Part shown: positions 21,314-25,975 of the stretch, piece by piece
How the letters are laid out: each line of letters starts with the position of its first letter
Numbering within the stretch: the first letter of the stretch is position 1
IMG/VR virus record: IMGVR_UViG_3300005264_000120
Coordinates: 1 to 25,975 of that record
Source: a virus
Reading direction: 5' to 3' (one strand)
DNA: 25,975 nt
Notes under the pieces: model-generated
Seen by the model: only the letters and a program-made list of their open reading frames with translations
The model's database searches: none
Told to the model about the DNA's origin: nothing
Translations under genes and position numbers: made by a program

Positions 21314-22657
21314 TCACTCCACAAAGATTTTAGTAGAACCTAAAGACTCTGTTGCAGGACTTGATGGTGGTCCAGTGGGACCCATAGAACTAGGATGTGT
21401 ATGTCTATTTAACCATACCCTTAATTGAGATAATAAAACCACTCCTTCAGTTGCACTAGAACTTCCTAATTTAACCATCGGTCCTTCAATCGTAGTATCC
21501 GAAAGACTTATTTTAATACTTCCAGCTGTTCCGTTAAGTTCAATATCTCCTGTAGCCTTAATTGAAATATCTGCAAGAGGACTAGTGAAGTCTACATCAC
21601 CTGTAGTATTTACTTCAATCGACCCTAAAGAATTTGACATACTCACACTTAACGGTAATGTTGATTCTAATGTTATACTACCAGCAATTGTAGAGACATT
21701 AAAATTCCCTGCATTAACTGTAATATTTTTAGAATCACTTCCGGGAAGTCCTGTAACAATCTCTTCAGAAAACCCCACAACAGTCTGAGAAAAGTCGCCT
21801 GTAGTACTCAATGATAAACCATCCATTCCCGATAAAACTAATTTCTCTGACTGTATTTCACGTTTACCAGACGTTTTCTCAATAATTGATGACTTTGATC
21901 TAAACTCTAATTTTCCAACATCAAAAACAAGTAAAGGAGCTCTAAAAGCAATAAAGTCTTTTGAAGTCACTGAATACTGACCTTTAATTGTCTGATCTTT
22001 ATATTTGTTTATTTTTACGATTTCTTCATTGTCAATTATAGTTACTCTTCTTCCACCAATGTTTCTATACTCTGAAGCCCCTATTACAGTACCTAAAGAA
22101 GTGCCAATTGAAACATTTCTTTTTTTACCTATAGATACATAATCTGTTTCTTTAATACTGACTTTTCTATCTTTCTTGATAACTACATTCTGACCTAAGT
22201 TAATAACAGCGTTTTCTGTCCCTTTTACAATTTTATCATAATCTTTAATTACCTTAAAATTATAATTTCCATCATCATCTATAGTCCAGTAAGTACCTGC
22301 AGGATGTCTTAAGTGAATCCTTTTATTTTTTTCAGTCCAGTCAAAATAAAATAAGTGACCTTCTTTATCTATGTCAACTTTAATTTTATTGTATTCTGTT
22401 AATTGAGACGATGGAGCAAGTTCAATTATCTTTGAAGATTTGGAAATGGTTGAAATGATCTCATCTTTATATATAATTTCTACTACAGGGATGAATTCTT
22501 CGTTCAAATCTTCAGCAATTATCCGATCGGCTGTATCGAATTGAGTGACGTTATTATGCTTATTATAAGTACCATCTAAAGTTGTTTTAGGTACTTGTTG
22601 CTGTAATTGACGACTAACACTACTCTCTTTTTTAATTTTGTCTTCTTTACTAATCAT
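21314..22657 (-). CDS. Central spike beta-helix protein (gp5 C-terminal part)
   Basis: 447 aa. The N-terminal 140 residues are mixed. From about 140 the protein shows short repeating beta units rich in V-x-I-x-x and G/N turns (VIKKDRKVSIKETDYVSIGK, ISIKATGDIELNGTAGSIKI), the pattern of the trimeric beta-helix of T4 gp5 and related spikes. The C-terminal tip is NRHTHPSSMGPTGPPSSPA. The HTH group is expected to hold the metal ion of spike tips, and the GPTGPP segment is typical of such ends. The OB-fold that T4 gp5 carries at its N-terminus is in the preceding gene, and no lysozyme domain is present in either. Starts by TAATG overlap. Confidence 0.8.
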   Translation of the reverse strand: MISKEDKIKKESSVSRQLQQQVPKTTLDGTYNKHNNVTQFDTADRIIAEDLNEEFIPVVEIIYKDEIISTISKSSKIIELAPSSQLTEYNKIKVDIDKEGHLFYFDWTEKNKRIHLRHPAGTYWTIDDDGNYNFKVIKDYDKIVKGTENAVINLGQNVVIKKDRKVSIKETDYVSIGKKRNVSIGTSLGTVIGASEYRNIGGRRVTIIDNEEIVKINKYKDQTIKGQYSVTSKDFIAFRAPLLVFDVGKLEFRSKSSIIEKTSGKREIQSEKLVLSGMDGLSLSTTGDFSQTVVGFSEEIVTGLPGSDSKNITVNAGNFNVSTIAGSITLESTLPLSVSMSNSLGSIEVNTTGDVDFTSPLADISIKATGDIELNGTAGSIKISLSDTTIEGPMVKLGSSSATEGVVLLSQLRVWLNRHTHPSSMGPTGPPSSPATESLGSTKIFVE

Positions 22658-23058
22658 TAAAATATCTTATTTATAAAATTTAAGATCTTATCTGAAAATC
22701 CAGTAGTTTTAACTTCTTTATGAGTTGATTTAATCGAATCGTCTGTTCCGTCGACTCCGCCTTGATATGAAGAACGAACGTAACCAAGCCAGACAATATT
22801 CATCGGATCAGTTCTGTTGGGAAATAAAACATAAATATAATCTCCTGGCTCTGGAAGATCACCCGATGTACTTCTATAAGGGGCACAATGATAAGCCCAA
22901 ACTCCATTATCTGTTGACATATTCTCTAAATTGTGAATACCTAGTACTCTCACTAATACTCTTTCTTGACATTTAGGGTCTTCGTTTGAAACTACATATG
23001 CTATCTTCAATCCACTTAAGTCTATATTCGAATTAAAACCGTCTTCTTTACCTAACAT
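22657..23058 (-). CDS. Spike OB-fold protein (gp5 N-terminal domain)
   Basis: 133 aa. The stretch KIAYVVSNEDPKCQERVLVR, then GVWAYHCAPYRS, DLPEPGDYIYVLFP and MNIVWLGYVRS is the OB-fold of gp5/gpV-like spike proteins. It connects the hub to the beta-helix. It is a separate gene here, followed at once by the beta-helix gene (TAATG). The C-terminal 35 residues are unstructured-looking. It begins directly on the stop of the hub gene. Confidence 0.8.
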   Translation of the reverse strand: MLGKEDGFNSNIDLSGLKIAYVVSNEDPKCQERVLVRVLGIHNLENMSTDNGVWAYHCAPYRSTSGDLPEPGDYIYVLFPNRTDPMNIVWLGYVRSSYQGGVDGTDDSIKSTHKEVKTTGFSDKILNFINKIF

Positions 23059-24359
23059 TATCCATTACTCCCTACAAACCAGTTTTCATCGTCTGTATAA
23101 TTTTCCTCTGACCATGTAATCATATCTTTTCTCGAAACTAACTTATATCCATCTGAAATTACAGTCATAGTATTAGAATATATTAAATCTACAATAGAGT
23201 GTTTTAAATTTTTTATTAAATAAGTTCCTGATAATTGTTTATGTAATACCTCTATCTTCCTATTTCTAGAAGGTATTTCAACACCTATCAATCTTCCAGA
23301 TTTCTTATGCACTCCTTCACCATTAGTGACTATATTCAACGTAACCATGTCAGAAAATGTTAACGATTGTTTAGTATTCATTTTTCCATTTAAAAGTTCT
23401 GAAGGCGATCTTAAATATTCCTCACTTTCTATAACATCATCTGTAATTAACGAATCAGTGTTAGGATACAATAACATTTCTTTAGAAGTCCTATATTTAT
23501 CACCAAGATATTTATTGTTTAGAGGTAACACAGTACTTAAATGATTGTGAATATATTCATCTATCCTTAAATCATTTTTCATCATCTCAGTCTTATCGTA
23601 ATCAAAACCTATATACTGACTTCTCCCCAAACCACTATTACCATACTTTATAGAATCGTATGAATTTGCTACTGATAGGTTTAATATCTTTTCATATGAT
23701 AAAGCGTGTTTTGGATTGAATTTAAGATTAAAAGGTACTCTTCCGGCATTAATTTCAGCATGTATTAATCTATTATATGGAAGAAAATTAACATTATCTT
23801 CTCTTAAATCACTGAACAACAAATAACCCCCATGATCATTTCTATCTACTGCAAATCCCATTAAATATCTAATTGTTTGAATAGGACTCCAAAAAGGACT
23901 TACAAATCTGTCAAGTTTTTGTTTAGTTCTCTCAAAAGCACCTAACGTACCTCCACAATCCTCTACTAAATCTGCAACAATCTCATGTATATATTTATTC
24001 TTCCATACCTTACTTCTATTTTGAGTAAATCCTTCAACTAACCATTTTGAACAAAAACTTAATTGAATATATTTATCATCTTGTCCGGGAAGAATTATTT
24101 CTACTGGATCATCTGTTATCACCATTTCAAGCACTAATACGGGATCTGAGTCTCTTCCAAATGAAATATCTACAATATCTCCTGAAAATATATTAAGTTT
24201 CTCCTTTAAAGTCACCCAATCATCTATTACAACATTTCCAACATTCCCTGGAAATTCTATAGATTCAAATATCTCAAGTGACTTAATTTTTGATATATCA
24301 ACTTCAATACTAGAAATCTTAAAATAGTTAAAATTTAATTGTCCCGTAGTGTTACTCAT
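23058..24359 (-). CDS. Baseplate hub protein (gp27/gpD-like)
   Basis: 433 aa. The first 110 residues form a beta-rich domain (LEIFESIEFPGNVGNVVIDD, VDISFGRDSDPVLVLEM, YIQLSFCSKWLVEGFTQN). Next come KNKYIHEIVADLVED and FVSPFWSPIQTIRYLMGFAV, then HGGYLLFSDL. This order (a hub domain, an I-x-x-I-V-x-D-L-V helix, the N/S-P-x-x-x-I-x-x-L-M segment, a G-G-Y-L-F strand) is that of gp27/gpD-type hub trimers that hold the spike. It lies between gp53 and the spike genes, with ATGA and TAATG overlaps. T4 gp27 is shorter (391 aa); the call rests on pattern and context. Confidence 0.78.
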   Translation of the reverse strand: MSNTTGQLNFNYFKISSIEVDISKIKSLEIFESIEFPGNVGNVVIDDWVTLKEKLNIFSGDIVDISFGRDSDPVLVLEMVITDDPVEIILPGQDDKYIQLSFCSKWLVEGFTQNRSKVWKNKYIHEIVADLVEDCGGTLGAFERTKQKLDRFVSPFWSPIQTIRYLMGFAVDRNDHGGYLLFSDLREDNVNFLPYNRLIHAEINAGRVPFNLKFNPKHALSYEKILNLSVANSYDSIKYGNSGLGRSQYIGFDYDKTEMMKNDLRIDEYIHNHLSTVLPLNNKYLGDKYRTSKEMLLYPNTDSLITDDVIESEEYLRSPSELLNGKMNTKQSLTFSDMVTLNIVTNGEGVHKKSGRLIGVEIPSRNRKIEVLHKQLSGTYLIKNLKHSIVDLIYSNTMTVISDGYKLVSRKDMITWSEENYTDDENWFVGSNG

Positions 24360-24901
24360 AGTAATATACTATATCTATCATCTGTTGTTTGTGAAATTAC
24401 TTCTTGCCGAAATTGTTGTATAAAATCGTTCAATTGATTAGCGTTTAAAACTTCTATTCTTCTTCGATTTTCATTCCAATCAAAAATTAAATTATAATAA
24501 GCATCTCTTGTATATTTATTCTCCAAAGTCGCATAAGCATCAACAAGATAATCTATTTGTTCTTGACTTAAGGGCCATTCAGTTAAAGGGTTCTTAATAT
24601 CGTTAAATATTAAAATAACCCACCAAAAATCCTCGCTCTGATAATATTTCAAAGAAATATCTTCCGGGAGCTCACTCTCTCTGATATTATAAATCGTAAA
24701 GGATGCGTTCTTATCCTTGAAGTCCTCTACTACGGTATATCTTTCAAATATGTTAGCTAAAGTCACAATAGCAGGTTGACGATTATTAAATTTTAACGTA
24801 TAATCATTATCTGAAAATTCTTTAAGATATTCCGTTAGATTTATTTCTACATCTTTCAGCTGGTCCATGTAGCTGAAATTTTCGTAAACGTTATTAATCA
24901 T
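24356..24901 (-). CDS. gp53: Baseplate wedge protein (gp53-like)
   Basis: 181 aa, against 196 in T4. The key segment is ELPEDISLKYYQSEDFWWVI followed by LIFNDIKNPLTEWPLSQEQI, the LysM-like part of gp53: E-x-x-A/D-x-x-Y-Y/G, a W-W-V-I-L strand, N-D-x-x-x-P, a W-P stop. The N-terminus (MINNVYENFSYMDQL) and a C-terminal helix (NANQLNDFIQQFRQEV) flank it. gp53 is one of the wedge proteins of the baseplate. The start overlaps the stop of the HNH gene (ATGA). Confidence 0.82.
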   Translation of the reverse strand: MINNVYENFSYMDQLKDVEINLTEYLKEFSDNDYTLKFNNRQPAIVTLANIFERYTVVEDFKDKNASFTIYNIRESELPEDISLKYYQSEDFWWVILIFNDIKNPLTEWPLSQEQIDYLVDAYATLENKYTRDAYYNLIFDWNENRRRIEVLNANQLNDFIQQFRQEVISQTTDDRYSILL

Positions 24902-25975
24902 AGTTTTTTATTCTCTATAGAACTATAAAGTTCTTTTAATGTAATAGAACAGTTTGCACCTTTACTTCCATTATTAAACTCTGATAACATTTGAAGATTG
25001 TTAACATTTGCAATGATGTAAGGTGCAATATTATTTTTAAATCCTTCATAAACACTAAATTTATGATCCAAGTGATACTCACCTCTACCTCTAGGTAAAT
25101 TTTTGGAATTTATTATCTTTTTATATTTTCGATAATTTTTTTTAGTTAAATTATGAACATTTCTTTTATATAAAGACCAATCATTTAATTTTTTTAAAGG
25201 AATCCAGTTTCCTAATTTTTCTTGATTTTTTCTAGCAGATTTTATAGATTTTATTTTTCCACATTTGCTACACCTTTTTCCCTTTTTAAAATTACTCCAT
25301 ATAGTGTATGATATATTTCCACAAGAACATCTATATTTCATTTTAGTGTGATTGTTAATATATTCATTTTCAAGTAATTCGCACTTTTGACTTTTGAAAT
25401 AGTTATAAACTTCTCTATATAGTAATTTCTGTTTTTCTCCAATTCTTTTTCGTGAACACAAAATACATTTATTACCATTCTTAAAATTATTAAATGTTAT
25501 GTATGAGATATTCCCACATGAACAACGATATTTCATTTTAGTAATCGTATTAATATATTTTTCTTCTAATAATTCACAATCTTTACTTTTGAAATATTCT
25601 TTAACTTCTCTTAAACGATATTTTTTTCTTTTATTACATTTTCTACATTTTCTACCTTTTTTAAGATTACTCAATGTCATATAATCAACATTTCCACAAG
25701 AACATCTATATTTCATTTTAGTATTAACATTAACATATATATTTTCAAGAAGTTCAAATGACTGTTCTTTAAATAACGCTTCTACTTTTTTAAATGTATA
25801 TTTTTTATTTTTACCACAAATTGAACAACGTTTACCTTTACTAAAATTATTCCAAGTAATATGTGAAATATTACCACAACTACATTTATATTTCATTTTT
25901 GCAACTGAGTTAACATAAGTATTTTCTAAAAGCTCACAATTTTGACTCTTAAAATAACTATAAACAAACTCATAT
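24898..25975 (-). CDS. HNH endonuclease with tandem zinc ribbons, partial at the right edge
   Basis: The reading frame is open to the edge, so the 5' end is missing; the ATG at 25896 is internal to a repeat. Four repeat units of about 55-65 residues are visible. Each has F-K/E-x-x-x-x-E-L-L-E-x-x-Y-x-N, K-M-K-Y-x-C-S-C-G-N and K-G-x-K/R-C-x-x-C (for example KMKYRCSCGNISYITFNNF), so each unit holds four Cys for one zinc. The C-terminal HNH-type domain reads GEYHLDHKFSVYEGF and ANVNNLQMLSEFNNGSKGAN, with the expected His-Asp-His and Asn. This is a free-standing homing-type nuclease inserted beside gp53. It ends by overlapping gp53 (ATGA). Confidence 0.82.
   Translation of the reverse strand, partial: YEFVYSYFKSQNCELLENTYVNSVAKMKYKCSCGNISHITWNNFSKGKRCSICGKNKKYTFKKVEALFKEQSFELLENIYVNVNTKMKYRCSCGNVDYMTLSNLKKGRKCRKCNKRKKYRLREVKEYFKSKDCELLEEKYINTITKMKYRCSCGNISYITFNNFKNGNKCILCSRKRIGEKQKLLYREVYNYFKSQKCELLENEYINNHTKMKYRCSCGNISYTIWSNFKKGKRCSKCGKIKSIKSARKNQEKLGNWIPLKKLNDWSLYKRNVHNLTKKNYRKYKKIINSKNLPRGRGEYHLDHKFSVYEGFKNNIAPYIIANVNNLQMLSEFNNGSKGANCSITLKELYSSIENKKL

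Noticed and set aside
22668-22675. TATAAATA on the minus strand before the spike beta-helix gene
   Set aside because: It lies inside the end of the OB-fold gene only about 11 bases from the next ATG, leaving no room for a ribosome site in the RNA. Probably chance in AT-rich coding DNA.
1-25975. CRISPR arrays, tRNA genes, insertion sequences
   Set aside because: No regular direct repeats with spacers, no cloverleaf sequence in the few gaps and no transposase. Nearly all bases are coding.

Overview
The window is a dense, AT-rich block of late genes from a T4-superfamily myovirus. Every gene I can support is on the minus strand, so transcription runs from 25975 down to 1. Genes abut or overlap by 1-4 bases (ATGA or TAATG junctions). 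T4-type late promoter boxes (TATAAATA) sit at the few real gaps. Recognisable virion proteins are the tail sheath (gp18), large terminase (gp17), a probable small terminase (gp16), tail completion protein (gp15), neck protein (gp14), baseplate spike (gp5, in two genes), a gp27-like hub and wedge gp53. The host cannot be named from the sequence.

Layout in transcription order: (1) 25975-20764, an HNH nuclease with tandem zinc ribbons, then gp53, hub, spike OB-fold, spike beta-helix and an unknown protein. (2) 20764-13465, two very large structural or adhesin-like proteins (1045 and 1133 aa), a 56-aa gene between them, then gp14. (3) 13429-5159, a bank of 12 genes that begin with almost the same 9-11 residues (MKTFKQHLQE type). 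It is interrupted only by gp15 and a small hydrophobic protein. The leader resembles the T4 capsid-targeting sequence and usually ends in an [L/I]xE protease site. I therefore infer that these are internal head proteins packaged in the capsid and injected with the DNA. Behind the leaders lie an amidoligase, two ADP-ribosyltransferase-like proteins, a paralogous pair with a GTKK...GRRW core, an HD/DUF5662-like protein, an HExxH protease and decayed HAD and DHH phosphatases. (4) 5104-844, the packaging genes. (5) 735-1, the start of gp18.

The large terminase gene is exceptional. A 292-base group I intron splits it in the Walker A motif. An atypically split intein (30-aa N part, 113-aa C part, like AceL-TerL) breaks it immediately after the Walker B acids, and a GIY-YIG homing endonuclease gene lies between the halves. 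The C-terminal half also carries an in-frame insertion that looks like a dead remnant of a second, related intein. The expected mature protein is about 646 aa.

Two genes near the terminase (the homing endonuclease and the small terminase) need a one-base shift in an A run to read through. These are either real lesions or homopolymer sequencing errors. The leader of the small terminase gene has a hairpin that hides its ribosome site, with a late promoter in the loop, as in T4 late-translated genes.
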